A stretch of 64,000 bases of DNA from Gigantopelta aegis (GCF_016097555.1 NC_054702.1:104112973-104176972); one strand, 5' to 3'. Counted from the first letter of the stretch, positions 13,601 to 26,200 are shown. Numbers and translations are program-made. The notes: a model not told the origin generated them from the sequence alone.

Positions 13601-15504
13601 TACGATACATGTTTGATTTGCTGTGTTTACTGTTTCAGAATCCCTCTCCCACCTGTCTGAAGATACAGACTGTAATCCTGCTGAAGATGAGACTGCAGCA
13701 AACGTCCCGGTTACGACAATCCCTAGATCACCGTCCTCCATTCTCAGGCAAAGGAAATCAGGAGATGGTAATTTAAAAAAACAAAAAACACTTTTTTTTC
13801 TTTTTCTTAGGCCAGTATTTTTTAATTTTTAGATTTACGAACAAGAACTTTTGTGCACAAAGGTAGGAGGAAGGAAAAAAAAATAAAAAACCTGTTTGGG
13901 GTGATTTTTTTTTTAATATGGCTCCTTTGATAGATGTGGATTCTTTGTAACAAAATAAGATTGACAAGGCATCTCTGTGCGCAACCGTGCGGTGCATAGA
14001 AATTGGAGCGAAATAGCGAATCGGACCGAAAGAGAGCGACCGGAGACGAATTAACAATTTGTATCTACTACAGTATATTTATTGACGAAATAAGTGTTAT
14101 TTCTCACTGTTACCTTACGAAATGCGCCACAATAGACTAGAATGATAACTTTTTTTTTCTTTAGAGCTATTTGTGGAAGTCGGCGGCAAAAAAAATAAAA
14201 GTGAAAAATACACCTTTTAATTTTATTTTTTTTTGAGCAAAATTTACGTCTAATAATAAAAAAAATACTGGCCTTAACATTAAATATTAATAACTAGGAG
14301 ACATGTGGATGAAGATGAAACAAAATCAGGATGGTTATTTACATTATATTGGAAGCAAGATTCTCCAAGAGCCTAATTCACAGATCTCTCTTAAGTTACT
14401 ATTAGCCATAACCTGTGATAGTGTAGTATTTTATTTACGTTACATATTATAAATATTGTGTGTTGTGAGACTGCTTGAAGAAAGTTTTGAATGGCTCATT
14501 ATTTAATTGTTGTTTGTTTTAATGTTCAGATAAAGAGAAGAAGCAAGTGAGGTTTCAGGAGCCTCAAGAAACCAGCAATTCACGGCATCAAGGTTTGTTT
14601 ATCAATCTTTACTTCTCACAAATTAAATTACCAGTCTCGGTGGTGTTGTGATTAAGCCATCGGACATAAGGCTGGTAGGTACTGGATTCGCATCTCGGTA
14701 CCGACTCCCACCCAGAACGAGTTTTATTGACTCAATGGGTAGTGTAAGACCACTACACTGTCTTATCTCTCAATTAATAACTCAGGCCCGTACGCAGAAA
14801 TGCATATGGGGGTGCGTAATCGGCGGGCCAAAGGGCCGGAGTTGCTAGGGGGTCTGGGGGTATGCCCCCCCCCCCCCACAATTGTTTTATATCTAGAATG
14901 CAGAAGATGCATTTTCCTGCATTCTGAGTTTAAATTTCTACTGCGCATTACAACATGCGAAAACTTCATACAGTTCACATCGTCGGACTATTTTTTTTTT
15001 TTTTTACACATCCACGGACGGACCTCGGCACCCTACTGCGTACGGGCCTGTAACTAACGCACTGTCCTGGACAGACAGCCCAGATAGCTGTGGTGTGTGC
15101 CCAGGACAGCGTACTTTAATCGAAATTGGATATAAGCACAAAAATAAGTTGAAATGAATGAATGAAATTAAATGGGGAAATATTTTAACATTTGGACAAG
15201 ACTGCAAAATTAAACAATTGAATTGTAAAATACATAACTATTAATACAGAAATTAGATTTTTATTTAGAATAACTGTTGATAAGTCTTTTTAACATTTTA
15301 GAAGAATGGATTTCTCAAGCCTTGCTGTGTGTCCTGTTTGCAATATGTTTTTTTCTGCTGTTCATCCTGGGAAGCTGGCTCTACTGCAATCTGTACAGCA
15401 ACACCTTTTGTGAGCTGGCACAAGATCATTTTGAATTCTACGTGAGAAAAATCAAGTATTTTTACTATCAGTACGCATCCACTAAGAAGATCAAGTATTC
15501 TTAA
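7015..15504 (+). CDS. CNST: Consortin-like protein (connexin sorting), 10 coding exons
   Basis: Exons (all GT-AG): 6949-7684 (ATG at 7015), 8022-8215, 10362-10392, 11007-11093, 11755-11875, 12828-12858, 13119-13227, 13639-13767, 14530-14592, 15302-15504. Joined, they give 1,638 nt, or 545 aa, with phases agreeing at every junction. Residues 1-223 are acidic and low in complexity. About 225-430 form helical TPR-like pairs (ALKCYLGCLS, LLPHCLRNIADIFF, KAICFIQAEKLFYENALID, LALEYAGKATKIRQQIYG). KKQVRF at 461-466 fits the RVxF docking motif for protein phosphatase 1. One hydrophobic helix lies at about 485-507, followed by a basic, Tyr-rich 38-residue tail. Family knowledge: consortin is a trans-Golgi membrane protein that sorts connexins and is also listed as a PP1 regulatory subunit (PPP1R64). 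Human consortin is about 725 aa, so this version is shorter. The name is inferred from this architecture and remembered family sequence; no search was run. An upstream non-coding exon is implied by the acceptor at 6948. The 3' UTR end is not fixed. Confidence 0.72.
10620..10815 (+). mobile_element. SINE family A, 5'-truncated
   Basis: Starts in CCCATTGGGCTATTTCTCG, carries the core ATATAAAAGATCCCTTGCTA and ends in the type-I tail (GATTAATAAATCAAT, then CTGTAGTGATGTTG). It lies in a consortin intron. Confidence 0.75.
11132..11522. mobile_element. 391-bp TTAA-flanked MITE
   Basis: TTAA at 11132-11135 and 11519-11522. Inverted ends AGGGACATTTCTGAGTTTGC and AAACTTGGGAATGTCCCT. TTAA target sites are used by Kolobok and piggyBac elements. 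Lies in a consortin intron. Confidence 0.8.
12268..12407. repeat. Long perfect-stem palindrome in a consortin intron
   Basis: Arms of about 60 bp: TTTATGTCCCTCATGAAATA on the left and TATTTCATGAGGGACATAAA on the right, with a 16-bp loop at about 12328-12343. Worn relatives occur near 17370-17450 and 22590-22680, so it is a mobile palindrome family. Confidence 0.75.
13497..13608 (+). pseudogene. Decayed tandem duplicate of a consortin exon
   Basis: This 112-bp block repeats the acceptor region and first two thirds of the exon at 13639-13767, offset by 112 bp. It keeps GTTTCAG at 13520-13526 and the phrase CTCTCCCACCTGTCT. Against the live copy it has base changes and a two-base loss, and read in the exon phase it reaches a stop (GAC TAA) after about 11 codons. 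It has no 3' donor of its own because the duplication ended before it. It is therefore a pseudo-exon just upstream of the functional one. Confidence 0.8.
14631..15171 (+). mobile_element. tRNA-derived SINE (family B), split by a MITE
   Basis: The head GTGGTGTTGTGATTAAGCC with GGTACTGGATTCGCATC gives A-box and B-box-like motifs. The body includes TTGACTCAATGGGTAGTGTA and, after the inserted MITE, TGTCCTGGACAGACAGCC. It matches the copy at 35265-35485. It starts 38 bp after a consortin donor site (14592). Confidence 0.75.
14783..15050. mobile_element. 268-bp MITE with perfect 15-bp inverted ends, nested in a SINE
   Basis: Left end CAGGCCCGTACGCAG (14783-14797) and right end CTGCGTACGGGCCTG (15036-15050) are perfect inverted repeats. 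The 5-bp duplication TAACT is at 14778-14782 and 15051-15055. It splits a tRNA-headed SINE within the last consortin intron. The superfamily is uncertain: the CAGG ends suggest hAT, but a 5-bp duplication is atypical of it. Confidence 0.85.
15302..15504 (+). CDS. CNST: Consortin-like last exon (membrane anchor)
   Basis: The exon follows an ATTTTAG acceptor at 15301 and codes for EEWISQALLCVLF and on through a hydrophobic helix of about 22 residues, then YVRKIKYFYYQYASTKKIKYS-type basic and aromatic sequence to TAA at 15502-15504. A single C-terminal helix after a long soluble N-terminal part is the architecture expected of consortin. Confidence 0.7.
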
Positions 15505-18039
15505 GCAGCTGAGCTAAGGAAGGATATATGAAACAGACAAATGACTTTTGTATGTAACAGCAACTGATAAAATATGTTCAGTGTTGCTTTTGAATAGTAG
15601 TATGGTTTTGAAACTAGTGTGCATTTCATGGCAAGGTAAGACAAAATAGCAAATATTACGCACATCTTGCAAGACAACTCTTGAGTAATGTAAAATGATA
15701 TTAATTTACATTATGATACTATGCATACAAATCACAGTCGATTGAATATCAAAACATTTATTAAAAAATTATTTTATGTATATGTGTTATTATTTTATAT
15801 ACATATTGGAGAGTTTCATTTACTTAAAATATTTATGTGATATTTTGAATTACTTTTCATGGTGAATATTATTTTATTCGTTTTGTGTTCCTTGGTTCCC
15901 TCATTTGTCAATTTATTTTGTTTGATTTTTGTGTGTTTTTTTTTTATGTATATTAAGATAATGTTTAGTAAATAATTAATAATTGTTGTGAAGTTTTAAA
16001 TGGAATATTTTTTGTGCAACCATAGAGGTATTAGATACATATACTGAAATGCAGGGATCACCCTACTAATAGCAAAATTAACCCATTTTAAAAAATGGCT
16101 ACAATATTTAGTATTTGGCTAATAAAATGTTTAAATTAGACATTTTGCAATATTTAAAATCTGAAAATTGACTAAAACATTATTTGTAGTGTGAGCCCTG
16201 AAAATGCAAGTTCTAATCCCATTAAATTTTAACATATGTGGTTAGAATTTGTTTAAACATTTTGTGTTCTTTTTTATTAATTATATATGTTTTAAATTCT
16301 GTGATAAAAATTGATAAGTTGAAATTGTGTGTGAAGGTTCATTTAAAGATCAGTGGCATTTACGGGGTAGTTAGGTAGGACTCAAGGACGATGGCACTTA
16401 ATCTGAATAATGCATTTATTGAAGCAAAATGTTGTAACCTACAACTTTTGGGGTCAATTCTGTTTGTAGTATTCTAATAGGGTTTTAAATATTTTTCAGT
16501 GTTTAAAAATAAATGTAATTTTTCTTATAATCATGAAATGCTGCTTTCTTTAGGTTGTAAATATTTTAAAAACAATACCATTAAATTACTTTAAAATATG
16601 TACTTTTGACATATAATTTGAGATGAAAAACTGATTAGGCTTTCTCGTTAATCATGCAGTTACATTTATTGGTATACACCTGAAAAATAATTAAGCACCA
16701 CCAACTTTTGACCATGTGACTTACACTTCACAAGTAATTCTGACCATTTCATGAATACCAAACACAGAAATTAATGTTCTCTGTAGGCTGGAGACACACT
16801 GTTGTGCTTCCCCAAAGTAATTTATACATGCCATCTCGGTAAATACCCTGTAGATATAGAATATATATGTATAAAAACTCTCGTATCTACTTTAAACCTG
16901 TTGGCACGGACCAATAATTATTGGGCGACGTTTTGGCTGCAATACTATTCAGATAGTGCTTGATTAATTTCCTGGTGTATATTTATAATGTTGTTTCATT
17001 ATTCATCTCAACTTTTGTAATATACCATACTGATAGCACTGTTTACATAATACCTTACATAATATATCGTATATAACTTTTTAATCATACATTAACATTT
17101 AGTGCCTGTTATATTTTGTTGATTTGTAATTTGAAAGAATCTTGTTATGTTTAAAAATCTGCTGTTGCTGTTGATATTTATTGGTAATACATTGCAGGTA
17201 TATGTACTTTGGAATATATTAATGATACTTTACAGTGTTATGAATTTGATACACCTTATACTATTACAGACATTTTTAACCTTTTGAATGGATAAAACAA
17301 TTAAAAAACCCATATATATATAAATTAGAAGTTACCAAACATTAAGCTTAGGTCCCAAGTGAATCAATGTTCATTTGTCACAAGATTTTGTAGTGGCAAA
17401 TGTATTTTTTTAAGGAACATAAGATTAATAATGACGGATAACAAGTTTGTTATTTTATTTTATATTATTTTGTAGTTCTCATTAAAAAAAACTATTTGAT
17501 ATGTAGCAACTATTCTTCACAATATTTGCAATATTGCTATAACTTAGTTTTTTCTTTTTTATGGTATTTCATAAAAGACAGAAAACTATTCAGTTAAAAC
17601 AGAAAAAGTTAAAATATGCACACATATTTTGTTTGCATTTTAGCTATGAAAAAAAAGAAGAAGTAAATATAGGTTCTATTAAAAAACTAAAAAGTAAATA
17701 TAGGTTCTATTAAAAATATGTGACATGGTGGGAGCTTATATTATCGTAATGATATGTTTAATACTAACAAATATGTGTGTGACATTTGTTTCAATGAAAA
17801 ACTATGAAATATTTTCTGTTATGACTAAACCATGGCAGAATTAAATTAAATTATTTTCTTGCTTATTGCGACCTATGAAGACGCCCAACAACAGCCATTG
17901 ATAGGCTAGGTCCCAATAACGAGCTACTCTCGGTATACTAAGTTCAAAACTATACGTAGCTCCCCTTTATATTTTGGCGAACCATTCAAAAATGCACCCA
18001 ATTTCCTTCATAGAAATCGCGCAATAATTCTGTTTGATT

Positions 18040-18262
18040 TAATCCTATGGAACATTCAAAATTCCATAGCACCAACTACCGACTCATCGGACTGCTGGTG
18101 CTCCCTTGTACCTGCCAATGCGGGTGGTCCTCTTTCCCACTCACCCCAACCCTTTTCCTGTCCTGGACGAAGGAGCCAGCCAAGGCAGGCACTTGTGCCC
18201 ATGATAGGCATTTACTACAGCAGCTTGCTCTGACTGTATGTAAAACCCTATGACCTGACCTG
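18040..18262 (+). repeat. Interspersed repeat pair, copy 1
   Basis: Shares TAATCCTA, ACCCTTTTCCTGTCCTGGAC-like, GAAGGAGCCAGC, ACAGCAGCTTGCTC and CTGACCTG with 20425-20672. Lies between consortin and the oxygenase gene. Family not recognised. Confidence 0.65.
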
Positions 18263-19637
18263 CATTTTGCATTTATGACACTGATATATAATGCATTTAT
18301 TTGTTATAGAATATAATGCATTTATTTGTTAGACAAATAATATCGGATATTGTTTATAGTACTATGTAGTTTTGTTTTAATGTTGACATATTTGTAAAAT
18401 ACAAATTTAATGAAGTGTGTTATTTCATATCAAAATTTGTGATTTTATTGTTATAATTATTTACTTTGTTGATTATTAATATATTATGTACATTTTAAAA
18501 ATTGTATTTATTATTGTTCTTCTTGGGGACATATCAGATGCTTATTTGAATGAGTACTTTTTTGTTTATGAAATATACCAAAAACAATTTACAAGTAAAT
18601 TACAAGATACAGAAATATATACCTAATACATTTTCTATATTAGACCTATTTGTTATAAATTTAGCCAAATAGAGGGTTCCCACAGTCATAAAAACCCATG
18701 GAAAATAAAACTGTTATGGAAAAGTCCTGCAATTTTGTTCATGTTAAAAAATAAATCTTGGAAAAGTCAGGGAATTTCATCTCAGGTTGAGCACCACTGT
18801 AACATCATGGCTGTTGCAAGCTTTCAAATTATTAAGTTTAACAATGCAGTATAAAATCTTCTTATACATGTATTATGGATACCATTAGATGTTTTGGCAA
18901 TATCTGATCTTGCTAAGTGCTCCAAACTGAAAGGTTGAAAGATATGGGCATCTCTTTCAGACTAGGTCCTGTTTTTGTTGTAGGACTTGATGGTTGTCTG
19001 TATGTGATGGTACTATCCAGTTACAGGGATCGAAACTCTTCAGAAAAGTATGGTGGCCCCAAAAATATATCTGGGCCATTAAATTTCATTTGGCATTCAT
19101 GAATGTGCGTTCGGATTTGATCGTGTATTCAGCTGAGATGTTCTGAATGGTTACAAACTGGATCAAGAAGTCTTTGTTTTATAAAGACTACACCTCACTA
19201 CAAAATCAATGTTTATCTATAAATGGATGCTGACAAATTATGGTACGCCAGTTCGTTCAGGTTTGCAAAGCACAAGCAAGATTGTAATGTGGAGTAAATA
19301 TATGCAATACAATTATTAACAGTGGCTCAAATGATATAGAAAGAAGATCTCCCACATAATATTTTTGAACATTATTTTATATTTATAGTTGGCCAGAGGA
19401 CTTTGATCACATTTTGCGACCTGGGGACTGGCTGTTTTGCACCCTGCAATTACCACGCATTCACTCCAATGGAGCCTGATAAATGCTTCAGGTTGTTTAA
19501 GCAGGCTCGGCTTGATAGTTGGTGGATAGTGATGTTACTTTGTATGGTGTTTAACATGTTTAAGCTCTGATAGTGTTAGAAGACTGGTCCGAACATCCCA
19601 ACAGCCAATTGGATGGCTTAAAATCTTCCAATAAGTC

Positions 19638-19969
19638 CGGGCTTCTAGAATGTTTATAAAAAACACTAGCCATGGGATCAATGATTTTAAAAATGTACTA
19701 GCCATGATTAAAAATTCACTAGCCCTACTTTTGAGTAAATACAATTTTACTTACAGTAATAATCGAATATGTCACCTTAAGAGGAAGATAGAGCTTAAAA
19801 ACTCTTAGATTTGGGAAGAGGATATCCGTATTTACTAAATAAACTTAAACACCATTTGACAACAACTTTTTTTCACTAGCCATCGGACATGGCGATAGTA
19901 GTTATTTACTAGCCCAACATTGAATATCACTAGCCATGGGAGTGGGGCTACCATAATCTAGAAGCCCTG
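19638..19969. mobile_element. hAT-type MITE with 8-bp target duplication
   Basis: The 332-bp element has terminal inverted repeats CGGGCTTCTAG and CTAGAAGCCCTG. It is flanked by AATAAGTC at 19630-19637 and again at 19970-19977. An 8-bp duplication with CAGGG-type ends is the hAT hallmark. The interior carries repeated CACTAGCC phrases. Related copies lie at about 53805-53930 plus 55130-55250, and 59560-59796. Confidence 0.8.
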
Positions 19970-20424
19970 AATAAGTCCTCTGCTGCCTGTTCTGGTCTGT
20001 GATTGATCCACATTTAAAGTTTGCAACTAGCACTTAGCAGTAACCGAGCTGTTTTCTTATGTCTTTCAAATTTGACATAATGAATGCTTTAAATTTCCGC
20101 AGGATGCTAATTAATAGCCCTGATTAGTTTCCACGAATACAACTGCTATTCAAAGTAAGGGCCCACTGCTTCCAGCCAAATGATTATTTTCATATCAGTT
20201 GAATACTTACAAACAGTTTTAACATGGTCAGTAAACATATCATAAACTAACTTTTGAAATGTATAAAGCCATTTGTTTTTTTGGTTTTGAAGAGGATAGC
20301 TGTGGTGGGGTAAGCAAGAGCTTAATTTCGGCCAACTAAGTCAAATTACTCAAATGGCTCCAATTTAATTTCGATGAACCATTTCAAATTGTGTCAAAAT
20401 TACCTCATGAAATTATGCAACCTG

Positions 20425-20672
20425 TTTCATTTTGGAACTAATCCTACAGGATTTAGTGGCACCAACCCACCCCCCTCCTGCCCACTACCAACCCTGGTTG
20501 GGCCGCTTGTGCTCCTTTGCATATGACAGTGTGGACTCTTTCCCCCCCCCCCCCCCCCCCCCCGCCACAACCCTTTTGTGTCCTGTACGAAGGAGCCAGC
20601 ATAAGTTAACACCTGCACCCATGACTACAACAGCTTGCTCAGAATGTGCACATTAAACCCTCTGACCTGACC
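20425..20672 (+). repeat. Interspersed repeat pair, copy 2 (with C22 run)
   Basis: Matches 18040-18262 by CCACAACCCTTTTGTGTCCT, GAAGGAGCCAGC and ACAACAGCTTGCTC. A run of 22 C at 20542-20563 has expanded inside it. Confidence 0.65.
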
Positions 20673-22871
20673 GTAGGGCAAGTCTTTTTTCTTTCTTTTT
20701 TAAGTTTTTAAAAATTTAACATGATTACCTTTTCAATTTCCTGCTCGTATTTTCATACTAGCTTCCATATTTATTCATTAAAATATTAAAAAATTGTCAG
20801 TAAAAAAATATTTTTCATGGGGAAAGTCGTGGAAAGTTTTTATGAGATGTGTGAAAACCCTGCAGATAATATGAATTAATATAAAATATGAAAATGCACT
20901 ATATAGTAACATCTGATTTGCCCCTAAAATATGTTTTAAGATTTTTAGTTTGGGCATTTTATTAATTCTGTAAATAAAATGTCTGTATGGGTTTTTCATA
21001 TTAATACAAAGATTTTAATGCTTTTTTTGCCTTTTTATATACAGACACATGCAGATCCATCCTGCAAATCCAAATGTTGTTGGTAAACATTTTTAATTTA
21101 ATTTTGGGGTTAGGAATTGGTTTTATATTTTACTTAGATTTAATGTTTTGGAAAGTTATTAGTAGATCTATTATGTTTCAAATTCATTTTCAGTCTGCTG
21201 CTATCCTTACTGGTTTGCTGTAGAAATAGGATAATTTTAAAATCAAATGTGAGCACCTTGACCTTTGTAGTTGTATAGAATTGACAAACATGTTCAGTGA
21301 CATTGAAATATGAAATATGTTTTTGTTATACACACATCTCTGACGGGTCGTATTATGGTATGGTGTTGTCTGTCCGTCCATCCGTTCATAAAATATTAGT
21401 TTCCGGGCCATATATTCCGTATTAATTCATATAGGATAATAAAAGCTTTCATGCAAGTACAACTTGGGATGGCAGTGTGTTGTGACCTACTTTTGTTTAC
21501 AATTGGTATATTATTTGCTTTGTCTCGAACGATTGTGAGTTTATTTTAGGAGATGAGAGAAATGTGTGTTTTTAAGTTACAAAAAGTCAAGAGTAAACAA
21601 TGGTATTTGCTGTTTAGTATGTTTTAAATGGGGTGTCGTATCTGCTGATGATGTTTTGATAAAGCGATCAGTGGAAATGGATATTGTATTCCATTACATT
21701 CTAAGTTAATGTAAAAAGCAATATGGCAGCTTGGTGTTCATTGGCAAGTAGAAAGAATGAAGAAAAAACCCCTTGTTCTAATATTGACAATAAAAGATAT
21801 GTTCATTCAACCGTGTACATGTATCTGTTGACATATCCAAGATAAGCCAATTCCATTTCTTGCAGTCATGTCAAATGAATGCAGGTTTAAGCTTCCAGCA
21901 TTTGTGCCAGCATCGTTTTGGTCAATTATGAAGTCAGCTGAACATGTACTAACATTAGCTTTAATTAGATTAGTGTCTATCTTTGAGTATTAATTAGAAT
22001 TTAACTTGGTGTTCGATTCATATTTTGTTTTTGTGGGGCTTTGCAATCAAAGGATAACATTAAGGTGTTTTTTTTTTAGCAAGATTGGACAATCAGAATA
22101 GAGTAAATTGTATTATTGTGGCAGGTTTGTAATTATATGCTTATGAAAGTATAGTAATCTTCACCCTGCAAAAGATTTCATGGATTCTTTTTATACCATT
22201 TCCCTGTAAAATACACATTGGATAATTTGCACATTATCGAGCTACCTATGGAAGGCCAATAGTAGGAATCATTGTGATTGATAAATTGCAGGTTTAATAG
22301 TGATACATGTACATTACGTTTAGTAATTTAAAATAATGAACATTTTTGATGAAGCTGGTCTTCCCATTATATATTGGAGTTGTTTTATTATGAGCTATTT
22401 AGTATTTAGTAAATAAAAAAATTCTAATACACATGTAGTTGGTGGTTTTTATTATTTATACCAGTGGCCAGTCAGGACCTATCAAGTGGGTACTGTTTAT
22501 CAAATCAATGGAGCCTATATCTGGTGCAATAGGCATCAGACATGCATTTTGATTCTTAATAATTTCCTATGTAGAAAGTATTAGTTCCTCGGTAAAATAA
22601 TTTTAATTTTCCCTGAGCTTGAGCAAGGGACTAATGAAATGTATTTCACAAATTTCATGACAGCTAGTACTAGCTTATTACCTCAACTGGTTTTTTTTAA
22701 CTTTTATGAACAGTATTCATATATATACATGTATATAAAATAACTTTACACACTATTATGAGTATTTCTATAATTTTGTTATATTATATTTTTTATAATT
22801 TACTTTTTACAGTAACGGTCTACTTATTCTATTGAGAAACAAAAGAAGTAATGAATGGTATTAAATAACAT

Positions 22872-22891
22872 TTTATTACAAAACTTTTATT
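22872..22891 (-). terminator. Candidate polyadenylation signals of the oxygenase gene
   Basis: On the minus strand AATAAA occurs at 22877-22872 and again at 22891-22886, about 360 nt after the stop codon at 23246. Sequence alone cannot show which, if either, is used. Confidence 0.4.
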
Positions 22892-23245
22892 ACAAATTTA
22901 ACAATAAAAATGAAGACACGTAAATTCCTTAAACAAGGTGATGTGTCCTTTTATACCTTTTCCCAATAATGAATAAATACTGATTTTTATATATTAAAAG
23001 CAGATGTCATAACACGAGGGCAGGGGCAGTGAAATCATAATAAAATATGATCATGATAAGACTTGAGATCAGATCTGTTTATGAACATGCTTATAACGAA
23101 TTACTGCATAGAACGAATGGATTGTAAAGTCCTGTTTTAGCTCCCTATATATTAATGACCAACTTCTGCAAATGTGTACAATGAACTACTGCTATAACAA
23201 ACTATCATGGTCCCTTCCGGTTCATTACTTTACTGTAAATAGGTT

Positions 23246-26200
23246 CTAGTTGCCATAGGATTCTGATTCTAATGTTGGACATAGTTTGTATGCCTTTCTA
23301 TACAACTCCATTGCTTCTAAACATTCCCCGGCAGCCTGAAACGACACAAAGCAATACAGCACTTTGTAAACTTATTTGTCTTATGAAATTAGTATTAATG
23401 ACCCACTAATGTAATAAATATGTTCATATAAATACAGGGTTGTGAGAGGGGCTGGAACAAAAAAGCTTACTTTCTTCCCAAGTCAAACAAAGGCTTTCAA
23501 ATAACATATCCTGGATTGGACAAACCTGGTCAATCGCAGTGAAACTGACGAAATCCTGCCATGGGAATGTACTATGCGCGAATACCACTTGTGATCGCAC
23601 GATACTACTTTTGATCTAACTCTTGTGTGAGGTGTGGCATTCTCAGTCGGCCAAAAGGTGCATCGTTTTGGGGGTTGTTTTTATAGACGAAATGGAAAAG
23701 TGCATTTACATGTTTCCGCATAGTTCTCACATCCCTGTAAATAGAGCTTATGATTTAATGTATAAATATTATTGATAATTTTTAAAAAATAAGATACAAG
23801 GAACATTTTATTTTCAAAATCTTGATTAGCGATATTTCTAGTCAACTGAAAATTGTATAGCAACTACTGTTTAATGTTTTAAAATTGTGTAGTGATCTCT
23901 GAAATGAGCGACGCAATACTGAACAAAATGTTCCCTGGATATTGATTTTTAGAATGTATTAAGCTTCTCAAATCTCGTCTAATAAAAGGTCTTGTCTCAA
24001 AGTTGCATAATGGCCGCTTCCCAGTAATATTATTTAGTAACTTTTGCTTTGAAATGTAAACATACCTTCAACAATACGCTCATAAAAAAATAAATTACAA
24101 TTTTTAATTTAATGGTAAAAAAATATACTAATACATTGTATATATAGAGATTGGAGGATAACTGACAGAATTGAGGGTGTATCTGCAATGAACACGCCTC
24201 AACAGGAGGATGTTACTGACGAGTTTGCTGTCTTTGTGCAACTCATTAGTCTTTGATGGCGCTATCTAGCCACAGAGTGTCAACTTCACAAGTTATTTAT
24301 GTAAAGATTGTCTGCAGGATCAATTACTTACATGCATTTATAAAAATATTATTAAATATAAAAATAACAAAAATGGAACTTGTAACTATGCTATAGCACC
24401 TTTCATTTTTAATAAATCTATATACTATGTACTATAGTTATTGCACAACAGCAGTAATAATTTTTACTTTCAATGAGAAATGCAAGTAAAAATGGACTGA
24501 AATTCCAGAGGGCCCTCTCGATAAAAAATCCAAACTTCTTGTTCCAGAGTTTCCTAATTCTGCTTTTGTTTGTAAAAGTTACCTCTTTTCTTTCTGCTTC
24601 TTGTATCATCTGCAGCCCCTTTTCTTCATCCGGCGACAAGGATGGCTTACTGGTGTTTTTAAACATGATGTCTGTTCTCAGGATGTACTTTACGCCATCA
24701 CTATAAAAAGTAATAATTGTTCAGTTAAATACAATTTATTTACTTTACACTAATAAAACACAGAATTAAAAAAAATATGTAAATTAAATTTTTAAAATAT
24801 GAACTTTGTTAGCTGATCCAGTGTTCTAGTCAGGATCTTGACAGGGTAGAGCATTAATTTAATTGCTGGGCATTTTTAATGTGAATGTCATATTTTTAAA
24901 GGTTGTTCCCATCTATCTGTTGCTAGGTCTTTATTCATCAATACAATGCATAAGCAGATATAAATGAAGAGAATATTATTTACAGTATTATTCAAAGTGT
25001 CTACAAATATTTTACATGTCATACTGACACACACACATACATGTAGTTGTTAATATGAAAACGAACCCCATTCTAACCTTAATTTCTGTCCTTCATGGAG
25101 TCGTTGATGATTAAAGAGGATCCCCATTCCTGTTTCGGGTTGAATGCGATATAAAATATTTTTTTCTTCAGCACAGAACTTGCCATCAGCATCCTATATA
25201 TAGATAATATAGTTATTTTGAAATGCTTACGAAAATCAAATTAACAAAAATATATATACTGTACAGATGTGTTCTGTTATATCTACAGTGAGACCCTTCT
25301 AAAGGGGAACCCATGAGACCAAGTAAAAAGTCTGGTTTTAAGGGGTATTTGGCTTAGAGAGGTTCCATTCTGTACTGATATTTAAAACACTGTGAAAACA
25401 TCCGTTTATGAAAGTTTGTTTTGTTTAACGACACCACTAGAGCACATTGATTTATAAATAATTGGCTACTGGATGTCAAACATTTGGTAATTTTAACATA
25501 TATACATGTATATATATATAGTCTTAGAGATGAAACCTGCTTTTTCTATTAGCAGCATGGGATCTTTTATATGCACCATCCCACAGACAGGATAACACAT
25601 ACCACAGCCTTTGATATACCAGTCTTGGTGCACTGGCTGGAATGACAGGTAGCCCAATGGGCCCACCAATGGAGTTTGATCACAAACTGACCGCACATCA
25701 AGCGAGTGCTTTACCACTGAGCTATGTCCCGCCTCTTCTGATTATGAAGGGATTCTAGACCATAGACTCCAGTTTTGAGGGGTTTCACTGTATATACATA
25801 TATATATCGAAAACTAGAGATATACTAAAAGACACATAACAAATTATGAATCCACGGTATAAGAAGAAAACATTATTGAAACTGTAATCTTGTACTTTCA
25901 CTGTGTTCTGTTATACATAGTGAAACCCTTGTAATCCATGAAACCAAGTAAAAATTCTGATTTAGAGAGGTTCTTTTTGTACTCGTATTTAAAAACTGTC
26001 AGAAAAAACATATGATTTTTAAGGAATTCCAGATTACAATTTGATTGTTTTCACAGTATATACCTGTATATAAGATGAAAATTAATGATACTGACATACT
26101 AAAAGATGTATTACATTAATTAGGAATCCAAGGAGAGAAAAAAAAGATTATTGAAACTGTAATTTTGTACTATTGACTGCCCTAAACATTGTTTAAGTAC

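Larger units (their letters stand above)
15505..22860. other. Gene-poor interval between consortin and the oxygenase gene
   Basis: No convincing coding sequence. It starts with the consortin 3' UTR of unknown length (AATAAA at 16121-16126 is one candidate end). It contains small tandem duplications (17640-17720, 18280-18345), the repeat pair at 18040 and 20425, the hAT MITE at 19638-19969, and a fragment with CGTATTATGGTATGGTGTTG at 21342-21390. Short ORFs here look random. Confidence 0.7.

Noticed and set aside
20427-20656. ORFs with Gly or Pro runs
   Set aside because: They are translation of a C22 run inside an interspersed repeat.
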